DNA of 64,000 nucleotides from Pseudomonadota bacterium (GTDB lineage: Bacteria > Pseudomonadota > Alphaproteobacteria > Rhodobacterales > Rhodobacteraceae). Below the pieces are notes generated by a model. It was given only the letters and a program-made list of their open reading frames with translations, was not told the DNA's origin and ran no database searches. How positions within the stretch are numbered: the first letter of the stretch is position 1; the number at the start of each line of letters is the position of its first letter. Position numbers and translations under genes: made by a program. Where the stretch lies: the NCBI GenBank assembly GCA_020161615.1, contig JAIUPD010000011.1:142058-206057 (forward strand). Reading direction: 5' to 3'. This document shows, one piece after another, positions 11,327 to 20,580 of the stretch.

Positions 11327-12037
11327 ATGCATATCGCCTTTCTGGACACCAACATCGACCGATCCGCGCTGGCCGCCCGCCATCCCGGCGAGGTGGACAA
11401 GTTCCGCACCCTGATGGGACCGGCGGCCCCCGGCTGGACCTATGCCGATTTTCGCGTGACCGAAGGGCATTTTCCCGCGGCGCTGGCAGGGTTCGACGGG
11501 GTGATGATCTCGGGCAGCCCGGCCTCGGTCAACGATCCGACGCCCTGGATGGCGCGGCTGGAGGCGGTGATCCGCGAGGCGGTCGCGCAGGGCGTGCCCG
11601 TCTTCGGCGCCTGCCTCGGCCATCAGGCGGTGGCCAAGGCGCTGGGCGGCCGGGTCGGGCGCAATCCACAGGGCTGGGTGCTGGGCCGTGTCGAAAGCCG
11701 GATCCACGACCCCGCCCCCTGGATGGCGGGCGCCGGGCCCCGGATCGCCCTGCATGCCGCGCATAACGAACAAGTGCTGACCCTGCCCCCGACCGCCCGG
11801 GTTCTGGGCGGGACGGACGCCACGCCCTATGGCCACCTGGCCTATGGCGCGCGGGTCTTCACCACCCAGTACCACCCGGAACTGACGCGGGATTTCATGC
11901 TGGATCTGGTGGGCGAAATGACCCCGGGCCTCGATGCCGCCATCGCCCGCACCGCGCGGGAATCGCTCGCCGCCCCCGTGGACGACGCCCGGATGGCGCG
12001 TTGGATCGCCGCTTTCTTCCACCAGGCGCGGGGCTGA
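11327..12037 (+). CDS. Class I glutamine amidotransferase-like hydrolase
   Basis: A 236-residue stand-alone class I GATase domain with a complete triad: nucleophile C96 in FGACLGHQ, H183 and E185 in QYHPE. No synthetase domain is attached, so it probably acts as a hydrolase of gamma-glutamyl bonds, comparable in role to AtdA2 or PuuD. It is transcribed divergently from the P450/GS-like operon across a 70-base control region and converges on the GntR gene. The inferred job is removing the glutamyl group from an oxidised amine or its amide. The fold is certain; the reaction is not. Confidence 0.85.
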   Translation: MHIAFLDTNIDRSALAARHPGEVDKFRTLMGPAAPGWTYADFRVTEGHFPAALAGFDGVMISGSPASVNDPTPWMARLEAVIREAVAQGVPVFGACLGHQAVAKALGGRVGRNPQGWVLGRVESRIHDPAPWMAGAGPRIALHAAHNEQVLTLPPTARVLGGTDATPYGHLAYGARVFTTQYHPELTRDFMLDLVGEMTPGLDAAIARTARESLAAPVDDARMARWIAAFFHQARG

Positions 12038-12211
12038 GGCGGGCCAAGCGTCGACGTGAAGCACGGCCCGCGCGCGAAAGCGCAAGGGCCGATCCCGCCA
12101 CCTGTTGCCGAGAGCGCAAGGGGATGTCGCCTGGGGGGCCGCGCCGACACGGATCGCCGCGCCCGTCCGGCGGCGGACCGCCCCCTCACAACAGGAACGC
12201 GGGCAGCGCCC

Positions 12212-12862
12212 CTAGCCCAGCGCCGCCAGCAGATCCATGGCCGTGACCTGATCGAACTGCACATGCTGGCGCATTGCCGCCTCGGCGGCCTCGGAATCGC
12301 GCGCGACGATCAGCCCGGCAATCGCCCGGTGATCGCGGGCCGAGGCCTCGATCGATCCCGCATAGCGATAGCGCGCCCGGTAATAGGCCATCAATTTCCG
12401 CGCGTTGGTCTTGATCATGTCCAGCAGGAACGGATTGCCCGCGCTCTCCGCCACCGCGGCATGGAAGCGCAGGTTCAACTGGTAATAGGCATCGGGCTCG
12501 GCCTCGCCCCGGGTGGCGAAATGCGCCTCGCAGGCCGCCGTCGCCTCCTCCAGCGCCGCGGCCCCCGACGCCGAAAGCCGCCGCGCCGCCAGCCCCGCCG
12601 CCTGCCCCTCGAGCTTGGCATGAACCTCGAGGATCGCCAGGAATTCGGTCAGCGTCGGCTTGAACACGACCGCGCCCTTGCGCGGCAGGCGGCGCACCAG
12701 CCCGGTCGCCTCGATCTGCATCAAGGCCTCGCGCACCGGGGTGCGCGAGACGCCGAAATGCTGGACCAGCGCCGCTTCCTCGATCTCGTCGCCGGGGTTG
12801 AGGCGGCCTGTGTCGATCCAGTCATGCAGCGTCCGCAGGATGGTTTCCGTCTGGCTGGCCAT
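12212..12862 (-). CDS. GntR-family transcriptional regulator with FCD ligand domain
   Basis: About 216 residues. The N-terminal winged helix-turn-helix (residues 1-70) contains HFGVSRTPVREALMQIEATGLV, the classic GntR recognition pattern. The remainder is an all-helical FCD domain with its metal/acid ligand histidines (FHAAVAESAGNP and ARDHRAI). The start is taken at the ATG at 12862; an in-frame GTG three codons upstream is also possible. It converges on the amidotransferase gene and probably controls the P450/GS-like cluster. A GTATAC core about 30 bases upstream could be an autoregulatory site. Confidence 0.9.
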   Translation of the reverse strand: MASQTETILRTLHDWIDTGRLNPGDEIEEAALVQHFGVSRTPVREALMQIEATGLVRRLPRKGAVVFKPTLTEFLAILEVHAKLEGQAAGLAARRLSASGAAALEEATAACEAHFATRGEAEPDAYYQLNLRFHAAVAESAGNPFLLDMIKTNARKLMAYYRARYRYAGSIEASARDHRAIAGLIVARDSEAAEAAMRQHVQFDQVTAMDLLAALG

Positions 12863-12978
12863 GAAATGCACCCCGGGTTGAGGCTATCCGTATACACACC
12901 GCGGCGTCCTTTGTGCAATCCCGGACCCGCTCCTGCCCCCTTGCGCCGCCCCCCGCGCTTGGTTATTGCTGCGCCCAC

Positions 12979-13068
12979 GGACAGTTGGCCGAGTGGTCGA
13001 AGGCGCACGCCTGGAAAGTGTGTAGGCGGGGAACCGTCTCGAGGGTTCGAATCCCTCACTGTCCGCCA
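12979..13068 (+). tRNA. tRNA-Ser (anticodon GGA)
   Basis: A 90-base class II tRNA. The acceptor stem GGACAGT pairs with ACTGTCC, followed by discriminator G and an encoded CCA. The anticodon stem CACGC/GTGTG closes the loop CTGGAAA, giving anticodon GGA (codons UCC/UCU). A long variable arm and the GGTTCGAATCC T-loop are present, as expected for serine. The GC-poorer polysaccharide island begins immediately downstream. Confidence 0.97.
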
Positions 13069-13449
13069 TTTACCCTCGCGAAAGCGTTCTCTCGATCTGG
13101 CTACGAGCGGATTTTCCCCTTGTTTTCGAGTGTTATGCGGGACGTATTGTTGAGCGGTCCCGGTGCCAAGAGCCTCGGAAGCAGTACCTCAGGGCCGACA
13201 CTCTCCGGAACTATTGACTTGGCGGACCAAGGTTTAGCCTTCGCGAGCCTTTGAATCATTAATCTCTAAATCAACGCGAAGCTGTTGACTTCGAGGACAG
13301 CGGCGGCGGCCTGAGACGGAACGGCAATCGAGCCTTCACCGACGAGGCGACACCTCACTGTCGCTCCGCCGCGTGGCACTTGACCTCACCCCCGGGGAGC
13401 AGCGCGGATAAGGTTGGCAACCAACCACCTGTCTGTCTTTGATCGGCGC
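13069..13449. other. Non-coding stretch between tRNA-Ser and the polysaccharide island
   Basis: About 380 bases with no convincing reading frame. It begins with tRNA trailer sequence, then lower-GC DNA including a short AT-rich patch around 13250-13280. No integrase fragment and no second copy of the tRNA 3' end were recognised. It may be a remnant of the junction where the island joined the chromosome. Confidence 0.4.
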
Positions 13450-14517
13450 TCAGAGTCCGACTTCTTCTTTTCCTGGTGGCTCTGCTGCAGCTTTGACCGT
13501 GCGTGCCATCACCAGTTGCCACGTATCGGCCCAATGCGTCGAAAAGGCATGCAGCGCCTCAGGACTATGAGCCGGGTGTCCACCGAAGACCTCATCGATA
13601 TGCAGGCACATCTGATACACCTTCCGCGACTTCTGTCGTGCCCATTGCGTGGGATCCGTCATCACCACGGGCTGAATGCCGCGCGCGTAGCTCTCGATGA
13701 TCTTCGATGGCGAACTGTAGATCAGCCGCGCAGTCGAGATCGGCAATAGTACGGATTCACACTTTGAAAAGATCCGGTCAGTATCTTCGTTCCGCCAAGG
13801 GAACACGACCTCGAGGTCCGGCAAATCCGGGTCGGGCAGGTCTATATCCCGCGAGGTTGCAATCAAGACGCGAACACCACGCTCCTTTGCCTGTTCGAAG
13901 AAATGTGGAAAGCCATCCCGCATCCACTGGCTCTCGATATTGCCGATGATGCCAATGGTATGAGTGCTTGATCGCGAAAGCTTCGTAGGTTGCTCTCGGC
14001 CCTTGATCGGCAACGGCACATAATGGGTTCGGGCTCTGATAGCCCGGCTTGACGGAGCGTGGTCGGCGAAAGCTTCATCAATTACGAAGATATTGCCGAC
14101 GGACCGCTTGACGATCCACGACGCCAGATAGAACGGCAGCCACCAGAACCACCAGTTCCGGGTGACGTACTTCAAGCAACCGGGATAACTGTCCATGATC
14201 CACAAATCGCAAGGGATGCGATGGCGCGCAAAAGTCGCGATGGCGAACAACTGCGACAGGGACCCGTTTAAATTCAACAAGCCCCGGTCGAAGGTTCCCT
14301 TCGCCAGCAGTTTGCCAAGTGTGCGGGCGTCCTGCAGCGTCTGCCGCAGGCTCCGAGCGTTCTCGAACAGCACCTTAACTTCCGCGCCGCTGTCGCGATA
14401 GCGGGCGGCAAGCTCACCGCTGGGATGCGAGCGCTCTGGAGAAACACAACTGACAAACAGCAGCTTCCGCGGCTTTCCTGTGTCGTTGTCACCGGTTGAG
14501 GGGTTTCGATCAGTCAT
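13450..14517 (-). CDS. Probable GT-B-fold glycosyltransferase
   Basis: About 355 residues. The N-terminal half begins with a beta-strand and turn (RKLLFVSCVSPERSHPSGEL). A hydrophobic, tryptophan-rich stretch (WWFWWLPFYLASWIV) suggests membrane association. The C-terminal half has the donor-site pattern SPSKIIESYARGIQPVVM seen in GT-B enzymes. It overlaps the 3' end of manB and is the last gene of the GDP-fucose operon, so a role in assembling a fucose-containing exopolysaccharide is plausible. Exact start is uncertain (14517 or 14523). Donor and acceptor are unknown. Confidence 0.7.
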   Translation of the reverse strand: MTDRNPSTGDNDTGKPRKLLFVSCVSPERSHPSGELAARYRDSGAEVKVLFENARSLRQTLQDARTLGKLLAKGTFDRGLLNLNGSLSQLFAIATFARHRIPCDLWIMDSYPGCLKYVTRNWWFWWLPFYLASWIVKRSVGNIFVIDEAFADHAPSSRAIRARTHYVPLPIKGREQPTKLSRSSTHTIGIIGNIESQWMRDGFPHFFEQAKERGVRVLIATSRDIDLPDPDLPDLEVVFPWRNEDTDRIFSKCESVLLPISTARLIYSSPSKIIESYARGIQPVVMTDPTQWARQKSRKVYQMCLHIDEVFGGHPAHSPEALHAFSTHWADTWQLVMARTVKAAAEPPGKEEVGL

Positions 14518-15883
14518 CGGCATCCAGGAGTGTTCGCAGGTCCCCGATTTTTTCAGCGAGCAGAGTCGCATCGCCGCGCGTTTCGACGTTGAGCCGAAGC
14601 AACGGTTCGGTATTCGACCCACGCAGGTTGAAACGCCAGCGGTCGAACGACAGCGAAAGCCCATCGGTGTCGTCACGGGCGACGGATTTCGGGGCAAGTG
14701 CGGTCTCGACACGGGCGATTGATGCAGGCATGTCGGCGACACGGAAGTTGATCTCGCCCGATGACGGGAAGGCGGCGCGGCGAGCATCGACCAGGTCGGC
14801 CAGCTTGGCCCCGCGGCGGCTCATCAGATCGAGCACAAGAAGCCACGGAATCATTCCCGAATCGCAAGCCATGAAATCGCGGAAATAGTGGTGCGCCGAC
14901 ATTTCGCCGCCGTAGACTGCGCCGGTCTCTCGCATCACCTGCTTCACGAAGGCGTGGCCGGTGCGCGATTGCACGGGCTGGCCGCCAAGGCGGGTGACGA
15001 TTTCCTGCGTGTTCCAGACGATGCGCGGATCGTGCACGATTTTCGCACCGGGTTCGCGAGCCAGAAACGCCTCCGCGAGCAGGCCGACAACATATTCGCC
15101 GGGAATGAACCGACCAGCACCATCGAACAGGAAACACCGATCGAAATCACCATCCCACGCAATACCGATATCAGCACCATTGGAGCGTACGGCCGTTGCC
15201 GTAACGGGCTGATTTTCCTCCAGCAGCGGGTTCGGAATGCCGTTGGGGAAGCGTCCATCGGGTTCGTGATGCATCCGAACGACTTCGAGGGCCGCGCCGC
15301 GAGATCGTAACTCAGCCAGCAAGGCATCAAAGGTCGGGCCTGCCGCGCCATTTCCAGCGTTGACGAGCAATTTCAGCGGGCGCAAGGCGTCCACGTCGAT
15401 GAATGACAGCACGCAGTCCACATAAGCCGATCGCACCCCTTCGGAGGGCACAATCTTTCCAGGTTGCAGCGCGGCGTCAAACGTATTGGCTTCGGCGAGT
15501 TCCCTGACACGGGCTAGATCCGTTGCGGGATCCAGCGGAGCCGAACCGGCCTTCACCATCTTCATCCCGTTGTAGTCTATCGGGTTGTGCGAGGCAGTCA
15601 CGCAGATGCCGCCATCAGCCCCAAGATGGCTGGTTGCGAAATACATTTCTTCGGTGCCGGACAGGCCAAGGTCAAGCACTGCGACCCCTTGAGACGTGAG
15701 CCCTTCGGCCACTGCGGCGGCCAAGCTCTCCGACGAAGCTCGCACATCGCGCCCCAGAACAACCCGCTGGGCGCCAAGGGCCACGGCAAAGCCAGCGCCA
15801 ATTCGCCGCGCGATGCCCTCGTCAAGATCGACGCCAAGACGGCCGCGAATGTCATAGGCCTTGAAGCAGGTCAGCGATGTCAT
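14510..15883 (-). CDS. manB: Phosphomannomutase (phosphoglucomutase family)
   Basis: Converts mannose-6-phosphate to mannose-1-phosphate for GDP-mannose synthesis. The length is 457 residues, typical of ManB/CpsG. It shows the phosphoserine loop TASHNPIDYNGMKMVK, the metal loop AWDGDFDRCF, the sugar-binding GGEMSAHHYF and the phosphate-binding RGSNTEPLLRLNVE. It overlaps manC by ATGA upstream and the glycosyltransferase downstream. Sequence between the conserved loops is less GC-rich than the neighbouring housekeeping genes. Confidence 0.92.
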   Translation of the reverse strand: MTSLTCFKAYDIRGRLGVDLDEGIARRIGAGFAVALGAQRVVLGRDVRASSESLAAAVAEGLTSQGVAVLDLGLSGTEEMYFATSHLGADGGICVTASHNPIDYNGMKMVKAGSAPLDPATDLARVRELAEANTFDAALQPGKIVPSEGVRSAYVDCVLSFIDVDALRPLKLLVNAGNGAAGPTFDALLAELRSRGAALEVVRMHHEPDGRFPNGIPNPLLEENQPVTATAVRSNGADIGIAWDGDFDRCFLFDGAGRFIPGEYVVGLLAEAFLAREPGAKIVHDPRIVWNTQEIVTRLGGQPVQSRTGHAFVKQVMRETGAVYGGEMSAHHYFRDFMACDSGMIPWLLVLDLMSRRGAKLADLVDARRAAFPSSGEINFRVADMPASIARVETALAPKSVARDDTDGLSLSFDRWRFNLRGSNTEPLLRLNVETRGDATLLAEKIGDLRTLLDADD

Positions 15884-17313
15884 CCCTTCGCTCCCTGACC
15901 GCGTGCATAGACGTCCTCGTACCGGATGATGTCGTCTTCTCCGAGATAGGACCCCGTCTGCACTTCGATCAGCACCATGGGAACCTTCCCTGGATTCTTC
16001 ATCCGGTGCTTTTCACCGAGCGGAATGTAAACCGACTGGTTCTCGCTCACGAGCTTCACTTCGTCGCCGATTGTAATCTCGGCGGTACCGGAGACCACAA
16101 TCCAGTGTTCAGCCCGATGATGGTGACTTTGCAGGCTGAGGGCCGCCCCAGGGTGGACGTGAATGCGTTTCACCTGAAAACGGTCGCCGATGACCAGGCT
16201 TTCGAACCAACCCCAGGGACGGTGATCGACGGGAAAGCTCTCGGCCTGCCGCGCGCTTTTTGCCTTCAGCGCCGCCACCGCCTTCTTCACCTCCTGCGCT
16301 CGAGAGGCGTCGGCCACCAGCACGGCGTCAGGCATGGCCACGGCGATGATGTTTTCGAGGCCCAGCCCCACCAGTTCCACCCTATCGTCTTCAGAGCGCA
16401 GAAGGGTGTTCCGGCAGTCGATGGCGACGACATGCCCGGCGGTGGAAACGCCCGCCGCGTCCGGTCCACTTTCCCGCCAAACGGCGTCCCAGCCGCCCAG
16501 GTCGGACCAGCCCGCAGAGAAGGGCACCACGACAAGATTGTCCGCCCGTTCCATGACTGCGTAGTCGATCGAGACATTCTCGGCCGCGCTCCAAGCTTCC
16601 GGCTCAAGACGCAGGAAGCCGAGGTCGAGGGTAGCATCTGCCAGCGCCTGCTCCACAGGCTTCATGAGGTCAGGTGCATGGGCAGCGAACGCGGCCTTCA
16701 TCGTCGCCACGGAGAAAAGGAAAATGCCCGCATTCCACAAGTGCCGCCCCGACGCGATCATCTCCTCCGCCCGGGTGGTATCCGGCTTCTCGACGAAGCG
16801 GACAAGTTCGATTGCCCGCCCACCGTCGCCGGGGGCATCGGCAAGCTCAAGGTAGCCATAGCCCGTTTCTGCATGAGTAGGAGTAATCCCGAACGTCACG
16901 ATCTTACCGGCCTGCGCCGCCTGGACACCCGTCTCGACCGCCGCACGGAAGGCTGCGGCGTCGGGCACCACATGGTCCGACGGCGCCACCAGCATCAGGG
17001 CATCCGGATCCTGCCGTTCAAGCCACAATGCCGCCGCGAGGATTGCGGGCCCGGTGTTGCGCATCTCGGGTTCGATCAGGATCGCGCCCGGCCTGATGCC
17101 GACCTCGGCCAGTTGCTCGGTGACGATAAAGCGGAAATCGGCATTCGTCAGAACAAGCGGCGGCGCATAGCCTGGCCCGCTCAATCGCCGCGCCGAGGCT
17201 TTGAAGAGGGTTTCCTCCCCGACCAGCGGAACGAACTGCTTCGGGTATGACTTTCGTGACAAGGGCCACAACCGCGTGCCGGAGCCGCCGGAGAGCAGAA
17301 CAGGAGTGATCAT
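15880..17313 (-). CDS. manC: Mannose-1-phosphate guanylyltransferase / mannose-6-phosphate isomerase (bifunctional)
   Basis: Makes GDP-mannose from mannose-1-phosphate and GTP. The 477-residue length fits the two-domain type II enzyme. The N-terminal nucleotidyltransferase has LSGGSGTRLWPLSRKSYPKQ, and a C-terminal cupin-type isomerase domain ends with QSVYIPLGEKHRMKNPGK. It precedes manB with a 4-base overlap and follows fcl by about 60 bases. Together they supply GDP-mannose to Gmd and Fcl. Confidence 0.95.
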   Translation of the reverse strand: MITPVLLSGGSGTRLWPLSRKSYPKQFVPLVGEETLFKASARRLSGPGYAPPLVLTNADFRFIVTEQLAEVGIRPGAILIEPEMRNTGPAILAAALWLERQDPDALMLVAPSDHVVPDAAAFRAAVETGVQAAQAGKIVTFGITPTHAETGYGYLELADAPGDGGRAIELVRFVEKPDTTRAEEMIASGRHLWNAGIFLFSVATMKAAFAAHAPDLMKPVEQALADATLDLGFLRLEPEAWSAAENVSIDYAVMERADNLVVVPFSAGWSDLGGWDAVWRESGPDAAGVSTAGHVVAIDCRNTLLRSEDDRVELVGLGLENIIAVAMPDAVLVADASRAQEVKKAVAALKAKSARQAESFPVDHRPWGWFESLVIGDRFQVKRIHVHPGAALSLQSHHHRAEHWIVVSGTAEITIGDEVKLVSENQSVYIPLGEKHRMKNPGKVPMVLIEVQTGSYLGEDDIIRYEDVYARGQGAKG

Positions 17314-17371
17314 GTCAATTCCTTGGTAATCGAAATGTAAGTGTCAGGACACGTTTCTGCAGACAGGCCGC

Positions 17372-18331
17372 CTATTTCATCCGCAGGCCGACTTCGCCCT
17401 GATCGAGGAACCATGCATAGGTGCTCTCGATCCCCGTCTCCAGCGCGATCGTCGCCTCCCAGCCGAGACGGGACAGTCGACTGACATCCATCAGTTTCCT
17501 GGGGGTGCCATCTGGCTTGGTCGCGTCAAAGGTGAGACGCCCTTTGAAGCCGGTCACGCGGGCAACGGTTTCAGCAAGCTCGCGGATGGTCACATCGGTG
17601 CCGGTGCCCACATTGATATGGCTCAACATAGGCTGAACCTCGCGCGCAAGAATCTCGCGGTTGAGATCGAGCACGAAGAGACAAGCGTCAGCCATATCAT
17701 CCACATGCAGGAATTCCCGCATCGGCGTACCGGACCCCCAGACCACCACCTCGTCAATCCCGGCGCGCGCCGCTTCGTGAAACCGGCGGATGAGCGCGGG
17801 CAAGACGTGCGAGTTCTCCGGGTGGAAATTGTCACCCGGACCGTAAAGGTTGGTTGGCATCACAGAGCGGTAGTCGGTTCCATACTGCCGGTTGTAGCTC
17901 TCGCAAAGCTTGATGCCCGCAATCTTGGCGATGGCATAGGGCTCGTTGGTGCTTTCCAGCAACCCTGTCAGCAAAGCATCCTCCCGCATCGGCTGGGGCG
18001 CCAGACGCGGGTAAATGCAGGAAGAGCCCAGGAATAGAAGCTTCTGAACCCCAGCTTCGTAGGCTTGGTGGATAATGTTCGCTTCCATCATCAGGTTATC
18101 ATAGATGAACTCGGCCGGATAGGCGTTGTTGGCATGAATGCCACCCACCTTGGCCGCAGCGATGATCACCCGATCTGGCCTTTCGCTTTGCATGAAATCG
18201 CGCACTGCCGCCTGATCGATAAGGTCGAGCTCGGCATGCGTTCGGGTCAGGGTTTCCTGTCCTCGATCCTTGAGCTTCTGCAAAATGGCACCACCGACCA
18301 TTCCGCGGTGACCTGCAACATACGTCCTCAT
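17372..18331 (-). CDS. fcl: GDP-L-fucose synthase
   Basis: Epimerase-reductase of 319 residues converting GDP-4-keto-6-deoxymannose to GDP-L-fucose with NADPH. It shows the extended-SDR nucleotide loop GHRGMVG at the N-terminus, [14 protein letters not shown] carrying the catalytic serine and cysteine, and the YAIAK catalytic tyrosine/lysine. It lies 10 bases downstream of gmd. The pair commits GDP-mannose to fucose. Confidence 0.96.
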   Translation of the reverse strand: MRTYVAGHRGMVGGAILQKLKDRGQETLTRTHAELDLIDQAAVRDFMQSERPDRVIIAAAKVGGIHANNAYPAEFIYDNLMMEANIIHQAYEAGVQKLLFLGSSCIYPRLAPQPMREDALLTGLLESTNEPYAIAKIAGIKLCESYNRQYGTDYRSVMPTNLYGPGDNFHPENSHVLPALIRRFHEAARAGIDEVVVWGSGTPMREFLHVDDMADACLFVLDLNREILAREVQPMLSHINVGTGTDVTIRELAETVARVTGFKGRLTFDATKPDGTPRKLMDVSRLSRLGWEATIALETGIESTYAWFLDQGEVGLRMK

Positions 18332-18341
18332 CGCGAATCCC

Positions 18342-19463
18342 TTAATTGTCGATCGAAACCGGCAACTCCAACCCGTGCGCTTTCAGAAGTGCATGCCGCT
18401 TAGCGGATTTCAGGTCTTCGGATACCATCTCCGCGCACATTTCACGCGCGGTGATGTGCGGCTCCCAGTCGAGTTGCTTCTTCGCTTTGGCCGGATCGCC
18501 CAGCAAGGTCTCAACCTCTGCCGGGCGGAAATACCGCGGATCGATCCGCACGATCACATCGCCGGGCTTCACCTCGGGCGCTTTGTCCCCGGAAACCGCT
18601 TCAACGATACCGACCTCATCAATGCCTTCGCCCGCGAACCGCAGGGTAATCCCCAGCTCTTCGGCTGACCAATTAATGAACTCGCGCACCGAATACTGGA
18701 CACCGGTCGCGATCACGTAATCCTCCGGCTGCTCCTGTTGCAGCATCAGCCATTGCATTCGGACGTAATCCTTCGCATGGCCCCAATCGCGCTTGGCGTC
18801 GATATTGCCCATGAACAAGCAATCTTCCAGGCCTTGTGCAATATTAGCCAAACCGCGTGTGATCTTGCGCGTCACAAATGTCTCGCCGCGACGCGGGCTC
18901 TCGTGGTTGAACAGAATGCCGTTGCAGGCATACATGCCATACGCCTCCCGGTAGTTTACCGTGATCCAATAGGAATAGAGCTTGGCCACCGCATAGGGGC
19001 TACGCGGATAGAAAGGCGTGGTTTCTCGCTGCGGCATTTCCTGAACCAAGCCGAACAACTCGGAGGTCGACGCCTGATAGAACCGGGTCTTTTGATCCAG
19101 GCCGAGGAAGCGAATCGCTTCCAGCAGCCGAAGCGTGCCGAGAGCATCGACGTCAGCGGTATATTCGGGGCTTTCGAAGCTGACAGCCACGTGGCTCTGG
19201 GCGCCGAGGTTGTAAATCTCGCAAGGTTCGACTTCGCGAATGATCCGCGTCAGGTTTGAGGTATCGCTCAGATCGCCGTAATGCAGCTTGAGCTTCGGGT
19301 TTGGTGTATGCGGATCCTGATAGATGTGGTCGATCCGCTGGGTATTAAAGAGCGAGGCGCGCCGCTTGATGCCATGAACTTCATAGCCTTTATCGAGCAG
19401 AAACTCAGCAAGGTACGAGCCATCTTGTCCCGTGATGCCTGTAATGAGTGCACGTTTTGTCAT
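18342..19463 (-). CDS. gmd: GDP-mannose 4,6-dehydratase
   Basis: First enzyme of GDP-fucose or GDP-rhamnose synthesis, 373 residues. It has the N-terminal nucleotide loop [17 protein letters not shown], the active-site segment STSELFG and the catalytic YxxxK in SPYAVAK. It is the first gene of the operon gmd-fcl-manC-manB-glycosyltransferase. Upstream lies an AT-rich leader with paired GATCAAAG repeats. Confidence 0.97.
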   Translation of the reverse strand: MTKRALITGITGQDGSYLAEFLLDKGYEVHGIKRRASLFNTQRIDHIYQDPHTPNPKLKLHYGDLSDTSNLTRIIREVEPCEIYNLGAQSHVAVSFESPEYTADVDALGTLRLLEAIRFLGLDQKTRFYQASTSELFGLVQEMPQRETTPFYPRSPYAVAKLYSYWITVNYREAYGMYACNGILFNHESPRRGETFVTRKITRGLANIAQGLEDCLFMGNIDAKRDWGHAKDYVRMQWLMLQQEQPEDYVIATGVQYSVREFINWSAEELGITLRFAGEGIDEVGIVEAVSGDKAPEVKPGDVIVRIDPRYFRPAEVETLLGDPAKAKKQLDWEPHITAREMCAEMVSEDLKSAKRHALLKAHGLELPVSIDN

Positions 19464-19558
19464 TGTTCTCTTTCGGTTCAGCTTTTCGTGAGGTGATTAT
19501 GGATCAGGAGTACGAAGGGGGCGTCGGGCCTTTCGGTGTACAAGAAATTCATAGCTAC

Positions 19559-19587
19559 GATCAAAGACAATCCTGATTAGATCAAAG
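19559..19587 (-). promoter_or_regulatory. Paired 8-base direct repeats upstream of gmd
   Basis: CTTTGATC (minus strand) occurs at 19587-19580 and again at 19566-19559, a 21-base period or two helical turns. The site is about 100 bases upstream of gmd in an AT-rich leader. It is a candidate operator for the MarR-type EPS regulator encoded nearby. That link is inference only. Confidence 0.35.
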
Positions 19588-19615
19588 ATGGAAGGCACAC
19601 GCATGCTTGCAGCAA

Positions 19616-20209
19616 TCAAAGAACGGGTATCGAGAGGTCAGATAGATTGCGATCCGATGGACCAGGGTTGAGGCTCATTCTCCGGTACAGCAAGAAGGTG
19701 ACACTTGTAACGGTGGAGACGGTGAAGAGGAAGGTCTTGAGGCACCTGCGATGACGGCCAGCTTCCTGTATCAGCCCTTCTATTGAGCGAACAGGGTCTC
19801 GAACCAGTGACAGCGCCGGTATCCTTGCTCGCCGATGCCAAACGCGCCCCCTTGCGGCCAAAGGCCATGGGCAGTTAGGCGTGTTCCGCTGCCCAACAGG
19901 TACTTCCTTGCCAGAAGTCGCTCCGACCCTATGAGCGAGGATCCGCTCGCCCATGGGCAGACAGTCGTGGGGCGGGATGCTTCCGGTCTCATCGCCGCCG
20001 TCCCCGGCTCTCGGCACGACTGTCAGCAGACGAAGCAAGGCGCCTGTCGCATCGTAGCACTCGGTGCTAGGCCCGCCGCTGGCTTCAACAATCATGTCGA
20101 TTGATCTGCAGGTCATCGTTCCCCCTTGCGGCGCTTGGTCAGGCCCGCCAAGGCAAGATGTCGACCTTTCTGGCCGCAAGCGCAGAAAGAGTTCCTGCAA
20201 CGGAGTCAT
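19616..20209 (-). CDS. Uncertain 197-residue reading frame coupled to the EPS regulator
   Basis: The ATG overlaps the stop codon of the upstream regulator by ATGA, the arrangement typical of coupled genes, and the frame stays open to 19616. However, the protein resembles nothing I recognise. It has mixed composition, rare codons (ATA, AGA) and one hydrophobic patch near residues 160-177 (TFLFTVSTVTSVTFLLY). It could be a small island-specific membrane protein, a frameshifted remnant or chance. If it is not a gene, 19464-20205 is non-coding apart from the gmd leader. Confidence 0.3.
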   Translation of the reverse strand: MTPLQELFLRLRPERSTSCLGGPDQAPQGGTMTCRSIDMIVEASGGPSTECYDATGALLRLLTVVPRAGDGGDETGSIPPHDCLPMGERILAHRVGATSGKEVPVGQRNTPNCPWPLAARGRVWHRRARIPALSLVRDPVRSIEGLIQEAGRHRRCLKTFLFTVSTVTSVTFLLYRRMSLNPGPSDRNLSDLSIPVL

Positions 20210-20580
20210 TTGGCCAACAGCCTCAGGGAATTGGCATCATCCGGAGGCTCGATCTCCTTTTTCAGGACCTCTATCTCTTCTCTCAGCGCCTCATATTCCT
20301 CTATCTTTCGTCTCAGGAACGCATGGGTCAGCGCGGCTTTCCTGGCAACTCCCTTGGGCGTCAGGATATACGCGTAGCGCCGCTTGTCTTCGGCCGCGGT
20401 GAAGTTGCCTAACTTCACCAGCCCTTTTTCAATCAGAGCATTCAATACATAATGAATACCACCAACACTGACGCCGACGGCCTCTGCAAGCTCCCTCTGA
20501 GACATCTCGGAGTTTTCTCGCAAGAGTCGCAGAACGCGAAAATGCGTATCTTCTTGTAGTTTGATGCGCTTGCTGGTCAT
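20206..20580 (-). CDS. MarR-type EPS-associated transcriptional regulator
   Basis: A 124-residue DNA-binding protein. A winged helix (about residues 10-75) contains FRVLRLLRENSEMSQRELAE, VGVSVGGIHYVLNALIEKGL and a wing with RRYAYILTPKG. The C-terminal 35 residues form a charged coiled coil (RRKIEEYEALREEIEVLKKE). This architecture matches small MarR-like regulators found beside exopolysaccharide clusters. It lies upstream of gmd on the same strand, so it probably controls the fucose operon. Confidence 0.88.
   Translation of the reverse strand: MTSKRIKLQEDTHFRVLRLLRENSEMSQRELAEAVGVSVGGIHYVLNALIEKGLVKLGNFTAAEDKRRYAYILTPKGVARKAALTHAFLRRKIEEYEALREEIEVLKKEIEPPDDANSLRLLAK

Noticed and set aside
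12038-12211. Possible small gene between the amidotransferase and GntR genes
   Set aside because: Only antisense-type extensions of neighbouring frames; no ribosome site or recognisable protein.
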